A stretch of DNA of 64,000 nucleotides from Planctomycetota bacterium (lineage in GTDB: Bacteria; Planctomycetota; Phycisphaerae; Phycisphaerales; UBA1924): assembly GCA_024280755.1 (NCBI GenBank), contig JAJRPN010000004.1, positions 62,001 to 126,000 of the forward strand, in the 5' to 3' direction. The notes under the pieces were generated by a model. It saw nothing but the letters and a program-made list of their open reading frames with translations. It made no database searches and was not told the DNA's origin. Within the stretch, counting starts at the first letter, position 1; every line of letters starts with the position of its first letter. The position numbers and the translations under genes are program-made. Below are positions 17,239 to 25,468 of the stretch, in pieces.

Positions 17239-18123
17239 ATGACTGATCGTCGTTCAGGGCCGCCGTTGTTTGATCTCATGCGTGAGCGTGGGGAAGATCC
17301 CAATGCGCCCAAACCGGTTGCGCCACAAAGCCCGTCATCTGGGCAGAATCCCAAACCGATCACGCCCGGCGTGGGTTCAGAAGCCGGACCGAATGTGTCT
17401 ACCCAGCAAACCGCGTGGGATACATCCGGTGGTGTATCGCGGGCCGAGCGATCTGCAGCAGCTGCGATGCTCGATGAGGAGGTCCAGAACGATTCGGGTA
17501 TTCGTCTGTCATCGCCGATGTTTTATACGCTGATTGTGATAGCCTTGGCGCTTATTGTCGGGGCTTGGACGATTGGATATCAACGCGGGAGCATCGCGGG
17601 CAAAGAAGAGATGAGCCAGCATGTGATCGATCAGCCTGTGGTTCGCCCAGCTCAGACAAACACCATGCCCCCGGTTGATGTCGCACCAAGTGCCTCGCCA
17701 GATACCACACCAGCTACGAATCCTGTTGGCACCAAGCCAGTCGTCGCTCTCAAGCCAGTGGGGGCCGGGGTGATGAGCCCGTCGGGTTTCCTCGAATCTG
17801 ATCCACGCGAGATTGGGCTGAACTATTTAGTCTTGGCAACACTGAGTACCGAACAGACTGCTGACGCGATTTCTTTCTTGTATTCCAATAGCGTGACCGT
17901 GATTGGGGTGCCTGTACTGGATAATCACTCATCGAACGCCAATAATCCCTCCCGCTATACGCTGTATTCCCTTGGGGTTGCGATCCCAGGCAATCAGTGG
18001 AGCGCCATGAGCAGTGCGAGAACTCAGCATCAAAGGCTGATCGCAAGTCTCGGTGCCCGCTGGCAGCGCGAACGACGCGGGAGTTCGGATTTCTCCCAGA
18101 CCAACTGGGAAAAATACGAATAA
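17239..18123 (+). CDS. Hypothetical single-pass membrane protein
   Basis: A 294-residue protein that I do not recognise. A Pro/Gln/Gly-rich, probably disordered cytoplasmic segment (1-90) contains MTDRRSGPPLFDLM at the start. One transmembrane helix follows (about 95-113, FYTLIVIALALIVGAWTIGY), then a Pro/Thr/Ala-rich linker (125-185), and a folded C-terminal domain of about 100 residues beginning at GLNYLVLATL. That domain recalls SPOR or other small envelope domains, but no motif confirms it. ATG 17239 fits the start of protein-like sequence. It is divergent from nuoI. Confidence 0.75.
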   Translation: MTDRRSGPPLFDLMRERGEDPNAPKPVAPQSPSSGQNPKPITPGVGSEAGPNVSTQQTAWDTSGGVSRAERSAAAAMLDEEVQNDSGIRLSSPMFYTLIVIALALIVGAWTIGYQRGSIAGKEEMSQHVIDQPVVRPAQTNTMPPVDVAPSASPDTTPATNPVGTKPVVALKPVGAGVMSPSGFLESDPREIGLNYLVLATLSTEQTADAISFLYSNSVTVIGVPVLDNHSSNANNPSRYTLYSLGVAIPGNQWSAMSSARTQHQRLIASLGARWQRERRGSSDFSQTNWEKYE

Positions 18124-18203
18124 GAAACACGATACCCAAGCGTGATCAGTCGCAACGCTGAGAACGCAGAGCAAACACGCAAAGCAAGCAAACGGAGCAA
18201 ATA

Positions 18204-18362
18204 ATGAGCATCGACTCCTCACTCAAGACCGAAGGCAACTTGACCACCATCCGCAATGTGATGACACGCACCGAGCGCATCGCAGCACTCAAAGAAGATG
18301 GCAAGTTCATCGAGGGCAAAAACACCGCCCACGGGTTGCCAAAGACCAAAGTCAAAGACTAA
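18204..18362 (+). CDS. Small basic protein (Chlamydia/Verrucomicrobia ribosomal-type family)
   Basis: A 52-residue frame, too short for many gene finders. It begins MSIDSSLKTEGNL, continues RNVMTRTERIAAL and ends GLPKTKVKD. This matches the small basic protein family (TIGR04137) described in Chlamydiota and Verrucomicrobiota: MSID.SLK..G.L...RNVLTR.ERI..L...G.W.EG....GLPK.K. Family members are thought to associate with the ribosome or RNA. CGGAG lies 8 bases upstream of ATG 18204. It is 80 bases downstream of the membrane protein gene and 123 bases before the aminotransferase. Confidence 0.88.
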   Translation: MSIDSSLKTEGNLTTIRNVMTRTERIAALKEDGKFIEGKNTAHGLPKTKVKD

Positions 18363-18485
18363 TCAACACGCGAGCGTGTTCGCTCGCTGTGCATTTGCTC
18401 TTTTGCCCGTGTGAACAGATTCACAGGTTTCGGTGTTTCATCGGGACCTGTTATTTAATTGGATATGCAAAGAAGGAACTCCCAA

Positions 18486-19712
18486 ATGAACGCATCACTC
18501 TCCAACCTCGACGGCTTTGATCTTGGCACGCTGATCTCTGATCGCTCCAACGCCATCGATGCTTCGGGTATTCGTCGAATCTTTGCGCTCGCTGCGACAC
18601 TCGATGATCCGATTAATCTCTCGATTGGTCAGCCAGACTTTGTTGTGCCAAAGGCGATTCGCCAAGCAGCGATCGATGCCATCGACAACCATACCAACGG
18701 CTACACCCTGACCCAGGGGCTCTCGACCTTGCTCGCCAAGGTCAATACCTGGCTCAGGCATGATCTTGGGTGGGATGTGCAAACAGTCAACACGCCGAAC
18801 CATGATGGCCCGGTCTCGTTGATTACTTCGGGCACTTCGGGCGGGTTGGTTCTTGCATTCATGGCGTTGCTTAATCCGGGCGATGAGTGCATTATTCCTG
18901 ATCCGTACTTCGTCGCGTATCCGCACTGGGCAACCTTGTGCGGAGCCAAAGCGGTGACTGTGGATACCTATCCAGATTTCAAGCTCACCGCCGATCGGAT
19001 CGAGCCTTTGATTACGAGCAAGACCAAGTTTGTGCTGCTCAACACGCCTTCGAATCCGGCTGGTGTGGTGATGACCAAAGAGGAGTGCATCAAGCTGCGG
19101 GATTTGTGCAAAGCCAAAGGCGTGCTTTTGATCACTGATGAGATCTATGACGAGTTTGCGTTTTCAGATGCAACGACGGATTCTTGTGCTGGCGATTCAT
19201 CCATGCCTCGCTGTCCCAGCCCTGCCCGCATCGAAGGCTCGCACGGCGATGTCTTGCTCATTCGTGGTTTCGGAAAAACCTACGGCTGCACTGGCTGGCG
19301 TCTTGGATACGCTGCGGGCCCACAAGCGATCATCGAGCAGATGGCCAAGCTCCAGCAGTACACCTTCGTGTGTGCGCCTGCGCCATTGCAAGCCGGTGCA
19401 GAAGCATGCTTTGAAACAGATATGTCCGAGTTTGTTGCGGAGTATCAATCTCGTCGAGATTTGGTGCTTGACAAGCTTGGTTCGATCACCGAGATAGCTT
19501 CACCCGGCGGTGCGTTTTATGCGTTTATCAAGGTGCCCGAGCATCTTGGGTTGACCGGGACGCAGTTTGCCGAAAAAGCGATCGAACGCAACCTGCTCAC
19601 GATCCCCGGGGGCGCGTTTTCAGCCCGCGATACTCACTACCGAATTAGCTTCGCGACTAATCGTGAAAAGCTCACCCAAGGGCTCGATATCTTGGCCGAG
19701 TTGATGCAGTAG
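18486..19712 (+). CDS. PLP-dependent class I/II aminotransferase
   Basis: A 408-residue fold-type I aminotransferase. INLSIGQPDFVVPKAI near the start, TSGTSGGLVLAFMALLNPGDE for cofactor contacts, LLNTPSNPAGVVMT with the substrate-binding Asn, LLITDEIYDEF with the Asp-Tyr pair, and RGFGKTYGCTGWRLGY containing the Schiff-base Lys are all present, as is the C-terminal Arg in THYRISFAT. The set fits aspartate/aromatic or LL-diaminopimelate-type enzymes; the amino donor cannot be fixed. ATG 18486 follows GAAGGAA; an ATG at 18465 is also in frame. Confidence 0.92.
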   Translation: MNASLSNLDGFDLGTLISDRSNAIDASGIRRIFALAATLDDPINLSIGQPDFVVPKAIRQAAIDAIDNHTNGYTLTQGLSTLLAKVNTWLRHDLGWDVQTVNTPNHDGPVSLITSGTSGGLVLAFMALLNPGDECIIPDPYFVAYPHWATLCGAKAVTVDTYPDFKLTADRIEPLITSKTKFVLLNTPSNPAGVVMTKEECIKLRDLCKAKGVLLITDEIYDEFAFSDATTDSCAGDSSMPRCPSPARIEGSHGDVLLIRGFGKTYGCTGWRLGYAAGPQAIIEQMAKLQQYTFVCAPAPLQAGAEACFETDMSEFVAEYQSRRDLVLDKLGSITEIASPGGAFYAFIKVPEHLGLTGTQFAEKAIERNLLTIPGGAFSARDTHYRISFATNREKLTQGLDILAELMQ

Positions 19713-19746
19713 TTGTATTCGTAATCAGGGTGTTGTTGATTGCGAG

Positions 19747-20658
19747 CTAGAAGCTGATTTTCAAGCGGGCGAAGAGCCCTTCTTGGTCATACTCGGTATC
19801 TACCGAGCCGACGGAGAATGAGGATTTGGTCATGCGATATCCTGCGCTGAAACCGATATTGGTCGAGATCCTCAGGTCTGTCGAGGCATTGAAGTCTAAG
19901 AGTGCATCGCCGGTTTCGATCGGGTGGGTGAGGGCAGAGCTTGAAAACGAGAACGAATCATTGATCTGCCAGCGGAACCCAGAACCAACCATCGGCACCG
20001 CGGTAAAGCGGTTGACGGTCTGGAATGAAGTGTTGCCGTTAGCAGTGACGCGTTTGCCAATGTTGGCTTCGATGGCTCTCATGCCCGAAAGCATCGAGAC
20101 CGTGATTGGCCCTGCTCGAAGCGCTTGCCATTCGAGCGAGAGATCGTAGATGTCATACTCGCCTTCGCTTTGGGCAATGCTCGCGACATGATCACGCATC
20201 GGATTGCTATCGAGCATGCGTTCGCTGCCCGAGATGTTTCCGTCACGGAGTTCGGTGTTTCTGTCGACAGAGAAGGTGAGCGAGTTGTTCTGGTCGGTGC
20301 CGTTGTTGGCTGTTGCGTTGTTCATCCAAGTATCAATCGAATGAATAACAAGATCAAGGCCATGCTCGTCGAGTTTGAACATCGTGTCTTCGAGTGTGTT
20401 GAGTTGAAAATCAGAAGTTGGTGAGTAGGGATCGAACCAGCTGTGGGTTAAACTTTCGAGCAGTTTTTCGAGTTGCTCTTCGGAGATTGGTTCGGACATT
20501 TGATACGACCGATCGATCTGAAGCGACTGTAAACTTGGCGTGGTAGTCGGTTCGACGAGGACATAGTCGCCATCGAAGTCGGTCATCTGCTGGGCAGCCG
20601 ACGGTGCGCAGGTGAGCGCGAGCAATGTGCCAACCGAGTTTTTTTGAATGCGAAGCAT
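19747..20658 (-). CDS. Exported protein, probably outer-membrane beta-barrel
   Basis: A 303-residue protein of unknown function. ATG 20658 gives a short signal peptide (MLRIQKNSVGTLLALTCAPSAAQQ). Residues 25-130 are acidic with helix-rich stretches (SEEQLEKLLESL). The C-terminal half alternates polar and hydrophobic residues (VTANGNTSFQTVNRFTAVPM, DLRISTNIGFSAGYRM) and the chain ends LFARLKISF. A terminal Phe after alternating residues is the classic outer-membrane beta-signal. I infer a small barrel or autoaggregating surface protein. It ends 35 bases from the converging aminotransferase. Confidence 0.65.
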   Translation of the reverse strand: MLRIQKNSVGTLLALTCAPSAAQQMTDFDGDYVLVEPTTTPSLQSLQIDRSYQMSEPISEEQLEKLLESLTHSWFDPYSPTSDFQLNTLEDTMFKLDEHGLDLVIHSIDTWMNNATANNGTDQNNSLTFSVDRNTELRDGNISGSERMLDSNPMRDHVASIAQSEGEYDIYDLSLEWQALRAGPITVSMLSGMRAIEANIGKRVTANGNTSFQTVNRFTAVPMVGSGFRWQINDSFSFSSSALTHPIETGDALLDFNASTDLRISTNIGFSAGYRMTKSSFSVGSVDTEYDQEGLFARLKISF

Positions 20659-20717
20659 CTGTATGAATTGTCGCTCACTCAATGGATGATGTCAAACACT
20701 AACTTAACGAGTAAGAA

Positions 20718-21548
20718 CTACCCGTGCTTTGCTATAAATCGGACAATAATGCCTGTTGTCTTGAGCAGTTGTGCAGATCGTTTGTCGTTTAACCTGCTTG
20801 GGTTGGGCATATTGAGGACATGGTTCCCCTTTTCGAGGGTATTGAGATCTGTTTTGCATGCTTGAGCGAGAGCCTTGCCCGCGCTCAGATCAACAGCCTG
20901 GTCGTCATCACCATGAATCACACACGCCGGGCATGCGATCTTTGGCGCTTGTAAAATCACATCGTGCGCATCAGGATCTTCGAGTTGTTCGCTCAACCAT
21001 GTGCTGTCGATGCGCAGGTCTTGAGCAGTCCGCGCACTTTGTGTCATGGTATAGCCGCGTGCGAGCATGGCATCTTGTTCATCTTTGGGCATGCGCGAGC
21101 AGCAATCCACCGCATTGATCGTGATCACGCCATCGAGCCCGAGGGCTTCGCCATGCTGCCCGGCAGCGAGCAATGCAGTCGCACCACCACGCGAATGTCC
21201 GATGAGATAGATTGGCAACTCACGCCCTGCAAGTTCGCCATCGCGCACGGCTTGCACCATGCGCACCACATCATCAACCTGGCGAGTCCAAGTATCGAGT
21301 GCAAACAAATCTGGGCGAGCAAATGTTTCGATTTCGTTGGTCATCCCTGAAGTCGAAAAGTTAAACCGATGCACAAGTATCCCGGCATCGCAAAGATCGT
21401 GCGCAAGAATCGGGATGAACCCATAGTCCTTGTAACCTTTGAGCCCATGCAGCAGAATCACGCATGCTTTGGGCGCATCACTAGGCACATGCGTATCGCC
21501 AAGAAGTTCAAGATCATGCTTGTTTTTGAGAGTGAATGGCGTGCTCAT
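20718..21548 (-). CDS. Alpha/beta hydrolase
   Basis: A 276-residue cytosolic hydrolase. LLHGLKGYKDYGF forms the oxyanion region, IGHSRGGATAL at about 145 the nucleophile elbow with Ser, CVIHGDDDQAVDLSAG the acidic residue, and GNHVLNM the catalytic His. The set fits serine esterases or acyl hydrolases of the dienelactone-hydrolase-like group; the substrate is not evident. ATG 21548 is divergent from the LOG-family gene by 68 bases. Confidence 0.87.
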   Translation of the reverse strand: MSTPFTLKNKHDLELLGDTHVPSDAPKACVILLHGLKGYKDYGFIPILAHDLCDAGILVHRFNFSTSGMTNEIETFARPDLFALDTWTRQVDDVVRMVQAVRDGELAGRELPIYLIGHSRGGATALLAAGQHGEALGLDGVITINAVDCCSRMPKDEQDAMLARGYTMTQSARTAQDLRIDSTWLSEQLEDPDAHDVILQAPKIACPACVIHGDDDQAVDLSAGKALAQACKTDLNTLEKGNHVLNMPNPSRLNDKRSAQLLKTTGIIVRFIAKHG

Positions 21549-21616
21549 GGGTGATGTCCTTGTTTTCGATGCTCGTTTGATTCTATATCATAGGAGAACG
21601 CCTAAGCTTATCTTTG

Positions 21617-22360
21617 ATGAACAACGAACCCACCAAACCTGATCTACAAACACCCGACGAATGCTGCGACTGGGGCAAGCACCCGCCCAAAGGCTCAGAG
21701 CACCATCTGCTCAAAGGCCCGCGCCTCCGTAGGCAAGAACTCTACACCGCGATCAACATCTTCATCGAGTTTATCCGTGGGTTCCGCAAACTCCACTTTA
21801 TTGGCCCATGCGTCACCGTCTTTGGTTCGGCGCGATTTGAAGAGGATAACGAGTATTACCAACTCGCCCAAGCGGTTGGTATGAAGCTCGCCCAAGCCGG
21901 CTACGCAACCATGACCGGCGGGGGGCCGGGCATCATGGAAGCTGCCAATCGCGGGGCACGCGATGGCGGCGGCTTATCCATAGGGTGCAACATTGAGCTG
22001 CCGATGGAGCAGCATCCCAATCCATACCTCGATCTCTTCGTCGATTTCAAATACTTCTTTGTGCGCAAGGTGATGTTGGTGAAATATTCCGACGCCTTCG
22101 TCGTCATGCCCGGCGGGCTGGGCACGCTTGATGAAGTTTTCGAGACCGCCGTGCTTATCCAGACCGGCAAGATCGAACGCTTCCCGATTATTATCATGGG
22201 CAAAGACTTCTGGGGGCCAATGGAAAACTTCATCAATGAATCACTCATCGCCAATCAAACAGTCAATCCAGAGGTCATGGATCTCTTCCACATGACCGAT
22301 GACCCTTGCGAGGTTATCGAGATCATTGCCAAAGCACAAGCAAAGCTCAACGGCGACTAA
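21617..22360 (+). CDS. LOG family protein (TIGR00730; nucleotide 5'-monophosphate phosphoribohydrolase-like)
   Basis: A 247-residue protein with the Rossmann-like LOG fold. VTVFGSARFEEDNEYY starts the domain, MTGGGPGIMEAANRGARDGGG binds phosphate, and the diagnostic VMPGGLGTLDEVFE carries the catalytic Arg/Glu pair region (PGGxGTxxE). Members cleave the N-glycosidic bond of nucleoside monophosphates, including cytokinin precursors. The 60-residue N-terminal extension with CCDWGKHPP is typical of the longer bacterial subgroup. ATG 21617 is used; the preceding TTG is in frame. Its stop overlaps by four bases that of the converging membrane gene. Confidence 0.9.
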   Translation: MNNEPTKPDLQTPDECCDWGKHPPKGSEHHLLKGPRLRRQELYTAINIFIEFIRGFRKLHFIGPCVTVFGSARFEEDNEYYQLAQAVGMKLAQAGYATMTGGGPGIMEAANRGARDGGGLSIGCNIELPMEQHPNPYLDLFVDFKYFFVRKVMLVKYSDAFVVMPGGLGTLDEVFETAVLIQTGKIERFPIIIMGKDFWGPMENFINESLIANQTVNPEVMDLFHMTDDPCEVIEIIAKAQAKLNGD

Positions 22361-24249
22361 GGCAGATCAATGCCACGCTTCCAAAGAACCTGCCGCGCCA
22401 TCCTCTCTACTTCTCCGGGCTGGTCGTGGAGCAAAGAGGCTGCGATTTTTATCAACTGATCTTCAAAGATCGTGTCTTCTCGTCTTGGAAAGTTTTCGAG
22501 CATCCAAAGCTGATTCTCTGTGAAGGGCGACTCAGCAAGCTGGGCGAGGTTGTCGATCCATGCTTGATACGATTCATCCGTCCATTCATCTTCGTGCTTG
22601 AACGCATTGGGTCTTCCATACGCACCGAAGGTTGCTTGTTCGATCATCTCGCCGATGAGCGGGAACGAAACAAGCCCCGTGCGATCATGCTTGAGGATTA
22701 GGCTGAGAGAAGTAGTATGGATGGTCGCACCGGGATACTCTGGGCCATAAGCGAGGCGATCGTCTCCGAGTGAGAACTCTTTCGCCAGCTCTATGAACAA
22801 GGAGACATCGTAGGGTTTTTGGTCTTTGGGGATTTTGTTGTTCGCGATTACTAAATGAGTTACGGCACGAATCGCAAACATCCGCTCTGAGACAAGATCT
22901 GATTGAAGCCAGTTGGCGATTAGTTCATTCGCCTGAGATTTTAACTCATCGGGGAGTGTACGCACTGCTTCTGAAAAATAGAATACATTCTCCCAATCAT
23001 CACGAGAGCCATACTTCGCGTCGAGTGATCTCGTGAGGTTCATATAGTGCAGATTAATTGCTTTCGAATCGATCAGGAGCCTCGTAGCCAATGTCTTTTT
23101 GTCATGATCGTCAGTATTGATCATCGCCACAATTTCAGGCTGATCAATATCATTGAATATTGGTTTGAATACGCCTTGAAGATATGCGTTGAGTTCTGGG
23201 TCGCCCAGATAGGTTGAGAAGTATGGCGACATATTGGGGGCATAGCTTCTGAGCACAGATCGCCGAGTGATTATGTACGCATTCTGAAGAGGATTACTTG
23301 CAGCGTCGAGAATCGATTCGTCGAGCATGGTCGGTGGATTCGCTCGAAGAGCCTCGGCAATATCAAGGGCACAGAGCCGAAGCAGTTCTTCGTGATCAAT
23401 GTTGCTCGCAGGCAATGGGTAGCTATCGATGGGGTGCCAATATTGTTTTTGCATATAGATCGAGACGAGGAGTTTGAGCCTCTTTGGGTCCCAGCGTGCT
23501 TCTTTGCTCTTGAGCATCTGCTGAGAGATTCGTCCTGCAAATCGTGTCGCTCGTTCTTTCGAAACCCATTCTTTGTCATCAAGCCGATTCTGTAGGCATG
23601 AATCAACCGCGACCCGATCGCCGCTGGGTGTCATGGTGCCGTCATCATATACCAAACGGGTCGGGAACCATTCCCAGCCAACCATCAGCACCCAGGTCGG
23701 GACAGCAGCAAAGAGGTCCGTCGCGATCACTCGGCGGTTGACCGAGAAGCCATAGCTGCCAATCACAATAGAGAGTATCGCGATTATAAACGCCCAGCGA
23801 GGGCGTTTGGTTCGGGTGTGTTGTGATCTACTCTTTGATTCATGCCCGCATTCCGGGCACATCATCGTTGGCACTTCGCTCATGTCATACCAACACTTCG
23901 GGCATCGAACCCGCCCGCGGGCACGATCGCCAACCACGCTTTGAATAATCCAAAGCACACCCGATGCAGCAAGCAATAGGCTGACGATACCAACGGGCGA
24001 ATGGAGGATGCCTAATGAGTCGCCGTTGATGCTTGCGAGTTGGTTGGCCAGGTAGCCAGCGATGACCGCGACGGCGAAGCAAACAAATATCAATACTGGG
24101 GCGAGCTTGAACGCCCGCTTGGAATACATCGGGACCAATCGCTCACGCCTGCGCGCGTTCAAATCCGAAACCCACCGCACCGAAAGCGAAAACCCCCAGC
24201 ACGCCATCAACGATGCAATACCCCACAATAAAACCACGAATAGCAGCAT
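22357..24249 (-). CDS. Large membrane protein with internal zinc ribbon
   Basis: A 630-residue protein I cannot assign. Three N-terminal transmembrane helices (about 1-25, 50-70, 85-105) come first. Then a zinc ribbon CPKCWYDMSEVPTMMCPECG at about 118-137, a further helix at about 153-172, and a long mostly helical soluble region with no recognisable catalytic motif. The soluble part has spaced Leu-rich helices that could be HEAT-like repeats. Planctomycetes have many ribbon-plus-TM proteins of this kind. It probably shares a transcript with the following ribbon protein (24310-25356), 60 bases upstream. Confidence 0.75.
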   Translation of the reverse strand: MLLFVVLLWGIASLMACWGFSLSVRWVSDLNARRRERLVPMYSKRAFKLAPVLIFVCFAVAVIAGYLANQLASINGDSLGILHSPVGIVSLLLAASGVLWIIQSVVGDRARGRVRCPKCWYDMSEVPTMMCPECGHESKSRSQHTRTKRPRWAFIIAILSIVIGSYGFSVNRRVIATDLFAAVPTWVLMVGWEWFPTRLVYDDGTMTPSGDRVAVDSCLQNRLDDKEWVSKERATRFAGRISQQMLKSKEARWDPKRLKLLVSIYMQKQYWHPIDSYPLPASNIDHEELLRLCALDIAEALRANPPTMLDESILDAASNPLQNAYIITRRSVLRSYAPNMSPYFSTYLGDPELNAYLQGVFKPIFNDIDQPEIVAMINTDDHDKKTLATRLLIDSKAINLHYMNLTRSLDAKYGSRDDWENVFYFSEAVRTLPDELKSQANELIANWLQSDLVSERMFAIRAVTHLVIANNKIPKDQKPYDVSLFIELAKEFSLGDDRLAYGPEYPGATIHTTSLSLILKHDRTGLVSFPLIGEMIEQATFGAYGRPNAFKHEDEWTDESYQAWIDNLAQLAESPFTENQLWMLENFPRREDTIFEDQLIKIAASLLHDQPGEVERMARQVLWKRGIDLP

Positions 24250-24309
24250 ATGAAAGTATACGGATCACAACAGAAGAAGATGCAGTTTTCATTTGCTCGT
24301 CGGGGTTGT

Positions 24310-25356
24310 TTATGGTTCGACAGCAACAGCCATGTCTTTGAGAAAAATCTGCGATTCGATGCCGTTGATCACATGCGTGTGCAGCGTCTTCGCTCCCGCG
24401 ATCTCGGCCCATCGCCATGCGAACCTTGGCGAATGGACCGGGATGTAGTTGGTGGTTAATGAGATCTTGGTTTGTCTGTCCCCAACGGATTCAAGTGTGA
24501 ATCGTCCTCGTGTGAGATGAACCGACGGCTCGAACTCTTGTTCAACAACACGAAACGCAAGCATCGAGTTTTCTGAGATCTCGACGATCTCCTTTGCGAG
24601 TTTTCCCTTTGTATACACGCATACTCGTCGATCGCCAACTTGCTTCATGCTCCCGGTGGTGTATAACGGGCGAGGGAGCGCGAGCCGCATAAGCAATGGC
24701 GGGGGGGTATCAACATCCTCGAAGAACATCAATGTCTCCCAAACATCCTCAGGCGTTCCGATCACGACTCGCGAAGTCGTCACCGCCAGTTCCGTTGTAT
24801 GCGCTTTGCCAGAAAACCCGGCAAAGTGCAATGCGAACGGCGTAAGAATAAGCAAAATCGCGGGGAGGTATGCGCGGAAGAGTGGGTCGTGGTCTTTGAG
24901 GCCTAAGCGAATCCATGTACCGAGGAATAGTCCTACCCCGATAGGGATCAGGGTGACAAAGAACAGTATGAGTGCGCAGAACAGCCCGGCGAAGTTCATG
25001 ATTCCGAGGGAAGTAATCACGCCTCCGATGACGAAGACCGCAAGCGTGACCAGTAGCACACGCGAGACTCGGCAATAGATCCCAAGCCCTGTGCCCATCA
25101 CGACTGGGACGCCGACCCATATTGCCCATCCCGATGAGTTGAGGGTGTACAGCCCTATGAAGCAAATCAATCCAATCATCGCAGCAGTCAGCATGCCGGG
25201 CATCCAATAGGTCCAGTATACAAACGGCGGACGCGAATCGAAAGTGTCATAGTTCATCGGGTCAAACGCTCGCCCGCATTCGGGGCATTGATGGTCTCGA
25301 AGATCGGCCAGGTTGTACTGGCAATCAAGGCAGCGAATATGGGTTGGTGCGTGCAT
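24310..25356 (-). CDS. Zinc-ribbon membrane protein with SRPBCC-like domain
   Basis: A 348-residue protein. The N-terminal ribbon is CLDCQYNLADLRDHQCPECG (residues 9-28). Five or so transmembrane helices follow from about 48 to 190. The last 150 residues look like a START/SRPBCC (polyketide-cyclase-like) ligand-binding domain: TTSRVVIGTPEDVWETLMFFED at its start and a long closing helix AWRWAEIAGAKTLHTHVING. Such domains bind lipids or hydrophobic ligands. This ribbon-TM-SRPBCC order is distinctive. The function is unknown. Confidence 0.75.
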   Translation of the reverse strand: MHAPTHIRCLDCQYNLADLRDHQCPECGRAFDPMNYDTFDSRPPFVYWTYWMPGMLTAAMIGLICFIGLYTLNSSGWAIWVGVPVVMGTGLGIYCRVSRVLLVTLAVFVIGGVITSLGIMNFAGLFCALILFFVTLIPIGVGLFLGTWIRLGLKDHDPLFRAYLPAILLILTPFALHFAGFSGKAHTTELAVTTSRVVIGTPEDVWETLMFFEDVDTPPPLLMRLALPRPLYTTGSMKQVGDRRVCVYTKGKLAKEIVEISENSMLAFRVVEQEFEPSVHLTRGRFTLESVGDRQTKISLTTNYIPVHSPRFAWRWAEIAGAKTLHTHVINGIESQIFLKDMAVAVEP

Positions 25357-25407
25357 GAACTTATTGTAATTTCAAAAATTATTGAAATCAAGAAACATAG
25401 CGAATAA

Positions 25408-25443
25408 ATTCAAAAACCCACCCCAGAAGTTCCTGAGGCGGGT
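25408..25443 (-). terminator. Terminator after thrS
   Basis: On the minus strand ACCCGCCTCAG (25443-25433) pairs with CTGGGGTGGGT (25426-25416) with two G-U pairs and a six-base loop, then TTTTTGAATTTATT. It starts 26 bases past the thrS stop. The downstream gene begins at 25356. Confidence 0.82.
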
Positions 25444-25468
25444 CGGAATGAATTGGTGGCGTGTTCGC

